From Rhodobacterales bacterium (GTDB lineage: Bacteria; Pseudomonadota; Alphaproteobacteria; Caulobacterales; Hyphomonadaceae), in the NCBI GenBank assembly GCA_014763715.1, contig JACXUV010000001.1, positions 109,016-173,015 of the forward strand: a DNA stretch of 64,000 nucleotides. The letters run 5' to 3'. Of the stretch, positions 55,797 through 63,810 are shown one piece after another. The notes beneath the pieces were generated by a model, which made no database searches, was not told the origin of the DNA, and saw only the letters and a list, made by a program, of their open reading frames with translations. The first letter of the stretch is position 1, and each line of letters opens with the position of its first letter. The translations under genes were made by a program, and so were the position numbers.

Positions 55797-55867
55797 TATA
55801 CGCATTCGCGCATAAATTCTATATATACGCAAACCCGTATATTTCAAGTTAATACGCGTTTCCGTAT
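55797..55867. promoter_or_regulatory. Three inverted-repeat operators upstream of hipBA
   Basis: Three sites with ATACG-type arms: TATACGCATTCGCGCATA (55797-55814), ATATACGCAAACCCGTATAT (55823-55842) and ATACGCGTTTCCGTAT (55852-55867). Centres are spaced about 27 bp apart, so three HipB dimers could bind side by side. Confidence 0.75.
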
Positions 55868-55942
55868 AATAGCGGAAGTGATTAGCTCAACGCTTCCCGC
55901 AAAACCGTACAGCCTGCGTTTGCGGCAAATTAATGATGCAGG

Positions 55943-56155
55943 TCAGGCGGCTTCGGTTCTGCCATCACGGCAGGAAATCAGCGCTTCAGCTGCCGTATTA
56001 AGAACCAAAGCTTCGTCTTGAGGAGGGATCGCCGAAATCTCGATCCGTCCGTCGTGAAGGTCGATTGTCAGCGAGGGAAAGGCCTGCCTCAGCCGCTTCG
56101 CCGCATCATGGGCGGCCCGGCTCTGTTCGAAACCGAATGGGAACCAGACAGACAT
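55943..56155 (-). CDS. Small protein of unknown function
   Basis: A 70-residue protein, MSVWFPFGFEQSRAAHDAAKRLRQAFPSL onward, ending RDGRTEAA. No family recognised; the middle TIDLHDGRIEIS could be a beta hairpin. The start at 56155 is chosen at AGGAGGACA-like upstream bases. It lies between the hipBA operators and the ardA operon and could be an accessory gene of the mobile element. Confidence 0.45.
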   Translation of the reverse strand: MSVWFPFGFEQSRAAHDAAKRLRQAFPSLTIDLHDGRIEISAIPPQDEALVLNTAAEALISCRDGRTEAA

Positions 56156-56485
56156 GGGCTGTCCTCCAATCAGGAAAACTCCGAATTCGGTGGGAACGAA
56201 TCTCCGATTCGGGCCAGGCAGCAAGTTCCGGCGTTGCAAGCGGCTCTGAGAACCCGGCTTCCCCCACACGCCTCGAAGAGACCTCGCACGGCGGGTGTGG
56301 GCGGACGGCACGTCTGGCCGGGCGCGCCGCACGCGCAAGGCGACGGAGATCGAACGTCTTGTGCGTCTGAGGGGCTCCTACCTTCCCGCCTTGCGCATGC
56401 CGCTTGTCCGCCCGGCCTGCCGGCCTTTTCCGCCGCCCACCCCCGCCTGTCGCGGGCAGGACGCGGCTGGAGAAGGAGACCCGAC
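56156..56485. other. Gap before ardA, promoter region
   Basis: A 330-bp G+C-rich stretch without a supportable gene. It probably carries the promoter for the ardA-parB gene run. No strong repeat seen. The last bases, GGAGAAGGAGACCCGAC, form the ardA ribosome binding site. Confidence 0.45.
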
Positions 56486-57052
56486 ATGCCCTGCGACACC
56501 GCTACCCCTGCCCCCCTTGGAACAGCTTCCGTACTCCCATCAGAGGACCGTCCCCGCATCTATGTGGCCTGCCTTGCGGCCTACAATAATGGCTGCCTGC
56601 ATGGGCGCTGGATCGATGCGACCACGCCTGACGACATCATGGGCCAGGTACGCACCATGCTGGCGGCATCACCGCTGCCCGGGGCCGAGGAATGGGCGAT
56701 CCATGACTATGAGGGTTTCGAAGGTGCGAGCCTGTCGGAATACGCCTCGTTCGAGACCGTGTGCGATCTGGCGGAGTTCATATCCGAACACGGACGCCTC
56801 GGCGCAAAAGTCCACCGCCACTACGGCGACGACATAGAGCAGGCTCGCGCTGCCTTCGATGACTATGCGGGCGAATACCGTTCGATCGCAGAATTTGCCG
56901 AAGAACTGACCCGCGAGTGCGGCACCGAAATCCCGGCCTCCCTCCAATACTACATTGATTGGGACGCGATGGGCCGGGATATGGCGCTGAACGGCGACAT
57001 CTTCACCGTCGAGACCGGATTCGATCAGGTCCACATCTTCTGGTCGCGGTGA
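56486..57052 (+). CDS. ardA: Antirestriction protein ArdA
   Basis: A 188-residue acidic protein with the ArdA hallmark RIYVACLAAYNNGCLHGRWIDA (about residues 24-45) and a typical acidic centre (EEWAIHDYEGFEGASLSEYASFE). ArdA mimics DNA and inhibits type I restriction enzymes, helping incoming mobile DNA. The start is the ATG at 56486 with GGAGAAGGAG upstream; longer in-frame starts are not supported. First gene of the plus-strand mobile-element run. Confidence 0.93.
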   Translation: MPCDTATPAPLGTASVLPSEDRPRIYVACLAAYNNGCLHGRWIDATTPDDIMGQVRTMLAASPLPGAEEWAIHDYEGFEGASLSEYASFETVCDLAEFISEHGRLGAKVHRHYGDDIEQARAAFDDYAGEYRSIAEFAEELTRECGTEIPASLQYYIDWDAMGRDMALNGDIFTVETGFDQVHIFWSR

Positions 57053-57057
57053 TCGTC

Positions 57058-57252
57058 ATGGCCAGATACCACACCAGACCGCGCGAAGATGGCCGTGGCC
57101 CGTATCGCTGGGCACATGTCGTGAAGACCCCGGCAGGGTTCGCGCAGGGCAGCATCTATCGGCAGGCAGGTGACGAACTTGATGACAGCGAGGCACTCAA
57201 GCTGCGTGGCATCTGCGATCAGAATGGCTTCGAGCTTCGGAAGGTGTCATGA
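57058..57252 (+). CDS. Small hypothetical protein of the mobile element
   Basis: A 64-residue protein, MARYHTRPREDGRGPYRWAHVV onward. The family is not recognised. It sits 5 bp after ardA, and its stop overlaps the next start by ATGA, so it is expressed with them. Confidence 0.65.
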   Translation: MARYHTRPREDGRGPYRWAHVVKTPAGFAQGSIYRQAGDELDDSEALKLRGICDQNGFELRKVS

Positions 57253-57722
57253 GCTTTTCCGAGCGCTTTGCCACCTTCGTCTGTGCAGGTGACACGATCA
57301 CCTGCGAAGTGGACGGGTTCACAATCATGGCAGCCATTGTCCAGGACGATTGTCCGGATGCCCCCGACCAGCGCAACGATGGATTCTGGCCGTCGCTCTA
57401 TAAGGACGCCCCCGGATTTATTGGCCCCGGAAACGGGTTCCGGGAGCGCTTCGCCAAGGCGCAGGCCGAGGCCGAAGCCGTCATGGAGGCATGGCGCAAG
57501 GGCGACTGGTTCTATTGCGGGATTGTCCTCTCCGTCACGCTCGAAGGCATCACTCTGGAAACCCATGCCGCCAACCTCTGGGGCGTCGAGGCGAACTATC
57601 CGGGATCGGATAATGCCTACCTGACCGAAGTGGCAGACGAACTCCTGCCGGAGGCCTTGGACACCGCCCGCGCCGTGCTGGTGCGCCTCCGCGCAGTCCC
57701 GGCAGGCGAGCCGCGGACATGA
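57249..57722 (+). CDS. Hypothetical protein of the mobile element
   Basis: A 157-residue protein with an N-terminal beta-rich part (FVCAGDTITCEVDGFTIMAAIVQDD) and a central WRKGDWFYCGIVLSVTLEGITLE. No family recognised. Coupled by ATGA overlaps to the genes on both sides, it is certainly part of the ardA-parB transcription unit. Confidence 0.7.
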   Translation: MSFSERFATFVCAGDTITCEVDGFTIMAAIVQDDCPDAPDQRNDGFWPSLYKDAPGFIGPGNGFRERFAKAQAEAEAVMEAWRKGDWFYCGIVLSVTLEGITLETHAANLWGVEANYPGSDNAYLTEVADELLPEALDTARAVLVRLRAVPAGEPRT

Positions 57723-59788
57723 GCCGCGCCCTCACCGAAGCCGAGCGGATTCTGGGTCCGCGGCCTCAGATGACGCTGGTCGTCGAGGACGACCGCATTG
57801 TCGAAATCTGGGTCGCGGGTCGCGCACCGCACATCCGCGTCCGCGACTATGACGGGGGCCGGACCGACCCGGCCCCCACCTTCGACCGGGAAGGCTTTCC
57901 TTATTCCGACATTCACTGGAGCGGCCCGGCATGGGCGCTGGGCCTCTCCCTTTACCCGCCAGAAAAGGAGACCCCCATGGCACAGCCCGACCTCACTCAT
58001 ATCCCGCTCGATCAGCTGAGCGTGTCGAAACTCAACATGCGGCACGGACGCAAGAAGCCGGACGTGTCCGACATCCTGCCGTCGATCCGTGAGAAAGGCA
58101 TCCGCCAGACGCTCCTCGTCCGCCGTGAAGGCGAAGGATACGGCGTGATCGCAGGCCGCCGCCGCTACTTCGCCCTGCTCGAACTCGCCAAGGAAACCGG
58201 CACCAATCCGCTCGTGCCCTGCGCCGTGATGAGCGAGGAAGATGCAGCCTCCGCCATCGAGGCGTCCATCATCGAAAACGTCGCCCGCCTGCCTGCGACG
58301 GAGATGGAACAATATGTGGCGTTCCGGAAGCTCGCGGACGAAGGCAAAGCCCCGGAAGACATCGCAACCTTCTTCGGCGTGACCGAGCTTCTGGTCCGGC
58401 GTGTGCTCGCCCTAGCAGGCCTCGCGGCGCCGATCCGCAAACTCTATGCCGACGATGAAATCGACCGCGAGACCATCCGCGCGCTGACGCTGGCAACGCC
58501 TGCCCAGCAGGCCGACTGGCTGAAACTCTGGAACAGCAAAACCGAGCGCGCGCCGTTCGGGCGCGCCTGCCGGGCGTGGGTCACTGGTGGCAGCACCATC
58601 ACCACCGACAAGGCCCTGTTCGAGCTTGAGTGCTTTGAGGGCGCGATCACGGCAGACCTGTTCGGGGAACGCGCTGTCTTTGCGGATGCTGAGGCGTTCT
58701 GGGCGGCGCAGGCGGAGGCGATTTCCGCACAGGTCGAGCAATACCGGGCCCGTGGCTGGGCCGATGTCATCTGCCTTGAGCGGGGTACGTATTTCCAGCG
58801 CTGGGAATACATCCAGACCACCAAAAAGAAGGGCGGCAAGGTCTATGTCGAGCAGCGCCACGACGGCACCGTGACCTTCCATGAGGGTTGGGTGAAGGCC
58901 TCGGAAGCGCGGCGCGCCAAGCGCCAAACCGAAGACGGAGAGGCGCCGTCACCAGCCGACGCCAAGCCCGAAATGTCCGGCCCGATGGCGGAGTATGTTG
59001 GCCTGCACCGGCACGGCGCTGCCGGCGCGAGCCTGCTTGCCGCACCTGCCATTGCGCTTCGCCTGATGGTCGCTCACGCGATCACCGGGTCATCACTCTG
59101 GAACGTGCGAACGCATGTTTGCGGCGCGCGCAAGAACGAGACGCATGAGAGCGTGGCGGCCTCCGTTGCACATGCTGAAATCAATGCTGCATCGGAACAG
59201 GTAGACGCCCTGTTCAGTGCGCTCGGCGCGATGCGTCCGCGCGCGAATGGCGATGCCTATTCGCTCTGCGAAACCTTCTCCGCCTTGCTCGCCATGTCGG
59301 ATGAGGAAGTGATGCAGGTGCTTGCCCTGACCATGGCCGAAACACTGGAATCAGGCGGGCCTGTTGTTGAGTCGGTGCTGCATGTTTGCGGCACCGACCT
59401 TGGTCGCTACTGGGCGCCGGACAATGCCTTCTTCGAGCTCTTACGCGACAAGCGGGCCATCAATGCGATGATCGCGGACATTGCGTCTCCGAGCGTGGCG
59501 GAGAGCGTCGCCAAGGAGAGCGGCAAGGTGCAGAAGGCGCTGATCCGGAACCGGATCGAGGGGGGTGAGGCGGGAAAAAGCATTGGTCCAGTGGACCAAT
59601 GCTCCGCCGAACGGGACGCCAATCTCGATTGGCGTCCCGGCTGGATGCAAGTACCGCCAACCCGCCTTGTCAAGGGTGCAGGCTGCGCAACCGTCGAAGC
59701 GTGGGAACGGATTGCGGCCCTGTTCGAAGGTGAGGACGAGGACAATTCCGAACCTGAAACGGAGCCTTGCGAAGCGGACGCTGCCTGA
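57719..59788 (+). CDS. ParB/RepB-like nuclease-domain protein with N-terminal extension
   Basis: A 689-codon frame. The ParB-like core begins at an internal ATG (57977, residue 87) with its own AAAAGGAG site: IPLDQLSVSKLNMRHGRKKPDVSDILPSIREKGIRQTLLV, GYGVIAGRRRYFALLEL, ENVARLPATEMEQ and a helix-turn-helix around EDIATFFGVTELLVRRVLALAG. The first 86 residues (VVEDDRIVEIWVAG ... LSLYPPEKETP) have no stop before this ATG, so either a fusion or two products is possible. The long C-terminal region (about 300-689) is characteristic of large ParB proteins on conjugative elements. Two palindromes interrupt its 3' part. Confidence 0.85.
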   Translation: MSRALTEAERILGPRPQMTLVVEDDRIVEIWVAGRAPHIRVRDYDGGRTDPAPTFDREGFPYSDIHWSGPAWALGLSLYPPEKETPMAQPDLTHIPLDQLSVSKLNMRHGRKKPDVSDILPSIREKGIRQTLLVRREGEGYGVIAGRRRYFALLELAKETGTNPLVPCAVMSEEDAASAIEASIIENVARLPATEMEQYVAFRKLADEGKAPEDIATFFGVTELLVRRVLALAGLAAPIRKLYADDEIDRETIRALTLATPAQQADWLKLWNSKTERAPFGRACRAWVTGGSTITTDKALFELECFEGAITADLFGERAVFADAEAFWAAQAEAISAQVEQYRARGWADVICLERGTYFQRWEYIQTTKKKGGKVYVEQRHDGTVTFHEGWVKASEARRAKRQTEDGEAPSPADAKPEMSGPMAEYVGLHRHGAAGASLLAAPAIALRLMVAHAITGSSLWNVRTHVCGARKNETHESVAASVAHAEINAASEQVDALFSALGAMRPRANGDAYSLCETFSALLAMSDEEVMQVLALTMAETLESGGPVVESVLHVCGTDLGRYWAPDNAFFELLRDKRAINAMIADIASPSVAESVAKESGKVQKALIRNRIEGGEAGKSIGPVDQCSAERDANLDWRPGWMQVPPTRLVKGAGCATVEAWERIAALFEGEDEDNSEPETEPCEADAA
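59580..59639. repeat. Two perfect palindromes inside the parB-like coding region
   Basis: GCATTGGTCCA-G-TGGACCAATGC (59580-59602) and CGGGACGCCAAT-CTCG-ATTGGCGTCCCG (59612-59639) lie 9 bp apart and encode residues about 621-641 (KSIGPVDQCSAERDANLDWRPG). Two strong hairpins in frame in a coding region suggest an inserted palindromic element similar in kind to Rickettsia RPE, or a DNA-binding site. Confidence 0.75.
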
Positions 59789-59819
59789 GTTTCGTCTCCT
59801 CCTCTCAGGCAGAGTGCGA

Positions 59820-59850
59820 GCCGTCCGGTGCCTGGCACCGGGCGGCTTTC
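59820..59850 (+). terminator. Terminator after the ParB-like gene
   Basis: GCCGTCCGGTGCC / GGCACCGGGCGGC form a 13-bp stem with one mismatch and a very short centre, followed by TTTC, 32 bp after the stop codon. The T-run is short, so strength is uncertain. Confidence 0.55.
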
Positions 59851-60153
59851 GCATTCGGGTTCGGGGATACGGACGGTAGTGCCAGTGCGGCTCATCCCCG
59901 CAGAATACCTGGCGAAAAATCGCCCGTCTCAAGGTCTCGCAGAACATATTGGAGCACATGCGGGAATGGGTTTCTCCCTTCCATCGGCAGCGGTCTTCGG
60001 CCCCCTTGTTCCCGTCTCTTGCCGTATGACCTGGACGCTCTGACCCGGCCCTGAAACCGGACGAACGAAGAATTTTCCTCTGCGTGTTCCACGCATTCAC
60101 CGCGAAGCAAAATTCCTCGTCCGTCCGGTGCTCCACTGCGTTGCGCCCCGCCT

Positions 60154-60198
60154 CGCGTCTCGCCCGAAAAGTGGTTCCCACTTTTCGGGCGAGACGCG
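60154..60198. repeat. 21-bp perfect inverted repeat with 3-nt loop
   Basis: Arms CGCGTCTCGCCCGAAAAGTGG and its exact complement surround TTC. There is no T-run, so it is not a simple terminator. CGAAAAGTGG-type palindromes are common intergenic repeats of alphaproteobacteria, as I recall, but an origin or protein-binding role is also possible. Confidence 0.8.
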
Positions 60199-60303
60199 CA
60201 AGAGAGCGGGTTCAGGCCCGGGACAGCGCGTCCTCACGGTCCGGCGTCGACGGGGACAAGGGGTCTCCGGAGACCAAGCCAAAGGAACGAAAAGGAGAAC
60301 CCA

Positions 60304-60627
60304 ATGGCAAACGCACTCGGATATGTCAGCGAGACCAAGGCCGGCTTTGAAGGCACCCTCGCAATGATGAACCTCAATGCGGCCATCCGCATCGAGAAGA
60401 ATGGCGAGAAAGCCGCAGAGGGCCAGCCGGACTATCGCATCTTCGCCGGAGACACCTCGACGGAAATCGGTGGCGGCTGGATGCGCAAGGCGAAGTCTTC
60501 GGGACGCGAATATGTCTCGCTGACCCTCGCCGATCCGCAGATCGGTCCCCGCCGGATCTATGCGAACCTCGCCCCAGTCAAGGGCAAGAAAGGCCGCCAC
60601 GTGATCCTCTGGAACCCCAGGGACTAG
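60304..60627 (+). CDS. DUF736 family protein
   Basis: A 107-residue DUF736 protein (MANALGYVSETKAGFEGTLAMMNLNAAIRI, later DYRIFAGDTSTEIGGGWMRKAKSSGREYVSLTLADPQIG and RRIYANLAPVKGKKGRHVILWNP). This family is widespread on conjugative plasmids and elements of alphaproteobacteria; function unknown. GGAG ribosome binding site is good, and a strong terminator follows. Confidence 0.93.
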   Translation: MANALGYVSETKAGFEGTLAMMNLNAAIRIEKNGEKAAEGQPDYRIFAGDTSTEIGGGWMRKAKSSGREYVSLTLADPQIGPRRIYANLAPVKGKKGRHVILWNPRD

Positions 60628-60650
60628 GTTCCGGCATCACATCCCATCGA

Positions 60651-60685
60651 AGCCGCTCCGGAGAACCCCTCCGGGGCGGCTTTTT
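60651..60685 (+). terminator. Intrinsic terminator after DUF736
   Basis: AGCCGCTCCGGAG / CTCCGGGGCGGCT forms a stem with one mismatch and a 5-nt loop, followed by TTTTT, 24 bp after the stop codon. Confidence 0.85.
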
Positions 60686-60721
60686 CCTGTTTGAAATCGC
60701 CGAAAGCACCGGGAGAAAGGA

Positions 60722-60742
60722 CCCGCTGCCATGTGCAGCGGG
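60722..60742. repeat. Perfect 8-bp hairpin upstream of the AlpA-like gene
   Basis: CCCGCTGC-CATGT-GCAGCGGG has no T-run after it. It lies in the 166 bp between the DUF736 terminator and the transfer-region genes, a plausible place for an origin-of-transfer or regulatory hairpin; role not shown. Confidence 0.55.
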
Positions 60743-60851
60743 ACATCGGAAATCTTGGTTACCTGAAGAGCGACTTCGGGTTCAGGGCGACTTCGACCCT
60801 GCCAATTAAGATCTGCCTCTGCTTCCTTCCGGCTGTACCGGGAGCAAAGAA

Positions 60852-61067
60852 ATGAGCGAACCGAACATTCCACAGAGTCCGTTCCTGACGACGCAGGAAG
60901 CCGCAAAATATCTTCGTATATCCGCGCGCACGATGGAGAACTGGCGCTGGTCAAATGACGGCCCGGAATACCGCAAGCATGGCGGAACCGTCGTCTATCA
61001 CCTGGACGATCTCCACGCGTTTTCGACGATCTGGAACAAGTCGCGGAAGCCTCGTCATGGATCATAA
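60852..61067 (+). CDS. AlpA/excisionase-like helix-turn-helix protein
   Basis: A 71-residue protein with a MerR-like helix-turn-helix (FLTTQEAAKYLRISARTMENWRWSNDGPEYRKHGGTVVYHLDDL, about residues 11-54), as in AlpA and recombination directionality factors. It may regulate the transfer genes or assist excision. It overlaps the traF-like gene by 11 bp. Confidence 0.85.
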   Translation: MSEPNIPQSPFLTTQEAAKYLRISARTMENWRWSNDGPEYRKHGGTVVYHLDDLHAFSTIWNKSRKPRHGS

Positions 61068-61833
61068 CCGGGTCAATTCCAAACGTACGAACCGACGGCT
61101 TCGGAAAGTGTCTTGGACCTCGCTTTCATTGCTCGGATTGGCGCTGATTGCGCTTCCCGCAACAGGGCTCCTGCCATCCATATTGCTCTATAATCCGAGC
61201 GAAAGCGCACCGCAGGGATGGTATCGGATCGAGGCCCTTGAACACGTTTCGCGCGGTGATCAGGTTGTCTCGAACCTGCCCCAGGAAGCCGCTGAGTTTG
61301 CATCGCAGCGGGGATACCTGCCGCGTGGAATCCCTGTCATCAAGACGGTTGCCGCACTCGAAGGCGATACTGTCTGTGATACCGGCGGTGTCCTGGAAAT
61401 CAACGACGTGCCCACCGTCCGAATTCTCGCGGCAGACAAGGCAGGACGACCGCTCCCTTCGCCCTGGCGGACTTGCCGCCGCCTCCTTCCTCACGAAGTC
61501 CTGCTCCTGTCGGACCGCACACAGGACTCCTTCGATGGGCGGTATTTTGGTGCCGTACGGAAGACCGACATCATCGGCCAGGCTGTCTGTATGGGCTCCG
61601 CAGACCAAGCGCGATCAGGGGGAATGAGAGGGCAAGTAGGAGGCAGAACGGAATGCAAGATAAAAGCTCATGGAGCCAATGAGGGGTCATCGCCTTGTCT
61701 GCACATCGATTTTTATGGCTCTATCCCTGAAGACATAGCTCCGTCGTCTGATCGAATGCTCAATGAAAACAACAGGATTGGATGGCTCCATTCTCGAGAA
61801 TTGGCCTGTTTTCCGCCGGAGCAGCCGGAATGA
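61057..61833 (+). CDS. traF: TraF-type S26 signal peptidase of conjugation
   Basis: A 258-residue S26 serine protease. The N-terminal membrane helix (about 20-40) is followed by the catalytic Ser50 motif NPSESAPQGWYR and the Lys96 motif PVIKTVAALEGDTVC, then LLLSDRTQDSFDGRYFGAV. TraF of RP4 matures pilin. The last 60-70 residues extend beyond the usual family end and overlap the relaxase gene start only by ATGA. GTCATG at 61057 is inside the AlpA-like gene end; a better spaced start was not seen. Confidence 0.88.
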   Translation: MDHNRVNSKRTNRRLRKVSWTSLSLLGLALIALPATGLLPSILLYNPSESAPQGWYRIEALEHVSRGDQVVSNLPQEAAEFASQRGYLPRGIPVIKTVAALEGDTVCDTGGVLEINDVPTVRILAADKAGRPLPSPWRTCRRLLPHEVLLLSDRTQDSFDGRYFGAVRKTDIIGQAVCMGSADQARSGGMRGQVGGRTECKIKAHGANEGSSPCLHIDFYGSIPEDIAPSSDRMLNENNRIGWLHSRELACFPPEQPE

Positions 61834-63734
61834 GCACGCCGCCGGACAATCCGTTCACGCCGAGACCTGGCAGGATTCGCTCGGCCGGATCTGGGGGACG
61901 TGCGAAGACTTATCTGACGCGGATGACGAAAGCGCTGTCCTCTGCCGGCGGCGTTCGGCGCACTGCCCTGCCGGCTCGTCCGCGTCCTGCCCCGCGCGGC
62001 GGACAACGGCGCGTCATCGTCAAGGCGCGCATCGTGCGCATGTCGGCGTCGAGCGCAGCCGCCCTAGCCGCGCATATCGGATACATCCGCCGGGACGCCG
62101 CGCTCGAGGAAAAGGACCGTGGCAAGCTCTTCGACGCTCTGAGCGAGGATGCCAGCGTTTCCAATCTCAACAAGTCCATTGCCGATGACCGGCATCATTT
62201 CCGGTTCATCGTCTCGCCCGAGGACGGCACTGAGATGGCAGACCTCAAACCCTTCGTCCGCGATCTCGTTTCGCAGATGGAAACCGATCTCGGCACACGG
62301 CTGGAATGGGTCGGCGCAGTCCACCATGATACAGGCCGGCCGCATGCTCATTTGGTGATCCGCGGACGCCGCGACGATGGCTCGGACCTTGTCATGCCGC
62401 GGGCCTATATTTCGCACGGGATCCGGGAACGTGCGGAGGATTTGGTCACGTTGGAACTTGGTCCGGAAACCCGGCTTAAACAGGAGCGAAAACTCAACGC
62501 TGAAGTCGCCGCTGAACGGGTAACGCGGATCGATCACTTCATCGCCCGGCAGATCAATCCTGAGGGGGAGTTCCTGTTGAAGGAAAGTCCCTCGCACTAT
62601 CGCACCCTGCATGCCGCCCGGCTACGGACACTGGAACGGCTTGGGCTTGCCCAAAAACTCGGCGCTGGACGCTGGCAGATGCGGGAGAGTTTCCGGAACG
62701 TCCTGCATGATCTGTCCGAGCGCCGTGACATCATCAAGACGATGAACCGTGCACTCGCAGGAAGCGGAGACCGGCGAATGGATGCGGACGCGATCTTCGA
62801 CAGGTCCGATCCTGACGGGCGGAGCGTGACGGGTGCAGTTCTTCAGATGGGTCTCACCGGAGAAGCCCATGACCGGGCCTATGCCATCATCGACAGTCTC
62901 GACGGACGCGCCGTCTTTGTCGAACTTGGTGTTGCCGGCGAAGTCGAAGAACTGAAATGCGGCACCATCGTCACCGTGTCGCCGCCCAGCCTTGAGCCGA
63001 AGCCTTCGGACCTCACGATCGACCGGATCGCTCGGGCGAATGGCGGAACCTATTCGGCAAGCCTGCACCAGGCCGATGACCCACGCTCCGGTCCGGAATT
63101 TGTCGCGGCGCATGTGAGACGACTGGAAGCCCTGCGGCGCGCCGGTCACGTCGAACGGACAGCCGACGCTGACTGGAAAATCCCACCGGACTATCTGGAT
63201 CGCGTGAAGGACTATGAACGGACACAAGCACGGTTCAGGTCGGCGCAGTTGCTGGTGCGATCTGAGCTTGGGCTGAAGGATCAGGAGACGGCGCTTGGCG
63301 TCACATGGTTGGACGAAGCGCCTCCTCCATCCGGTGTGCCGCTTGGGTTTGGTCAGGAGGTCGCTGAGGCGCAGGTGAAACGACGCACGTTTCTGGCTGG
63401 GATCGGAATGAAGGTAGAGGCAGGCGCAGGCCTATCCGCAGCACAGAAGTCTGAGCTGTTGAAGCGCGACCTTGCCCAGGCTGGACGGTCTCTCAGCAAC
63501 GAGATCGGGAAGCCTTATTCGCCGGCGCCAGAGCGTGGTCATGTTGACGGTACATATCGCGAGCCGATTTCGCGGGTGAGCGGGAAGTTTGCGGTCATCG
63601 AACGGCAGCGGGATTTTACGATTGTGCCCTGGCGGCAGGTGCTGGAACAGCGGCGCGGGATGGCGGTATCGGGCGTTGTGCGTGGGGGTAGGATTTCGTG
63701 GGCGTTGGGGCGCGGGATTGGGATGGTTGAATGA
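61830..63734 (+). CDS. VirD2-like relaxase, DUF3363-type
   Basis: A 634-residue relaxase. The N-terminal half has the VirD2/MOB motif DRHHFRFIVSPEDGTEMADLKPFVRDLV and the metal-binding histidine motif GAVHHDTGRPHAHLVIRGR (about residues 161-179), upstream AAHIGYIRRDAA. The C-terminal DUF3363 region (about 250-630) follows. It would nick an origin of transfer and lead DNA transfer. A basic N-terminal stretch (GGQRRVIVKARIVRM) precedes the motif. It is coupled to traF by ATGA. Relaxases of this type usually neighbour traG and trb genes, which are absent here. Confidence 0.92.
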   Translation: MSTPPDNPFTPRPGRIRSAGSGGRAKTYLTRMTKALSSAGGVRRTALPARPRPAPRGGQRRVIVKARIVRMSASSAAALAAHIGYIRRDAALEEKDRGKLFDALSEDASVSNLNKSIADDRHHFRFIVSPEDGTEMADLKPFVRDLVSQMETDLGTRLEWVGAVHHDTGRPHAHLVIRGRRDDGSDLVMPRAYISHGIRERAEDLVTLELGPETRLKQERKLNAEVAAERVTRIDHFIARQINPEGEFLLKESPSHYRTLHAARLRTLERLGLAQKLGAGRWQMRESFRNVLHDLSERRDIIKTMNRALAGSGDRRMDADAIFDRSDPDGRSVTGAVLQMGLTGEAHDRAYAIIDSLDGRAVFVELGVAGEVEELKCGTIVTVSPPSLEPKPSDLTIDRIARANGGTYSASLHQADDPRSGPEFVAAHVRRLEALRRAGHVERTADADWKIPPDYLDRVKDYERTQARFRSAQLLVRSELGLKDQETALGVTWLDEAPPPSGVPLGFGQEVAEAQVKRRTFLAGIGMKVEAGAGLSAAQKSELLKRDLAQAGRSLSNEIGKPYSPAPERGHVDGTYREPISRVSGKFAVIERQRDFTIVPWRQVLEQRRGMAVSGVVRGGRISWALGRGIGMVE

Positions 63735-63810
63735 TCCCGATTGCAGACATAAAAAGCATCGCTGCACGCAGTGCCAAGTCTCGTGTCAGTTCAATCACTG
63801 TGGACTAGAA

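Larger units (their letters stand above)
59789..60303. other. 515-bp gap between parB-like and DUF736 genes
   Basis: The gap holds the terminator at its start, a long perfect hairpin (60154-60198), and no supportable gene. It ends with AAAAGGAGAACCC, the ribosome binding site for the DUF736 gene. The promoter for DUF736 and following genes should be here. Confidence 0.5.
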
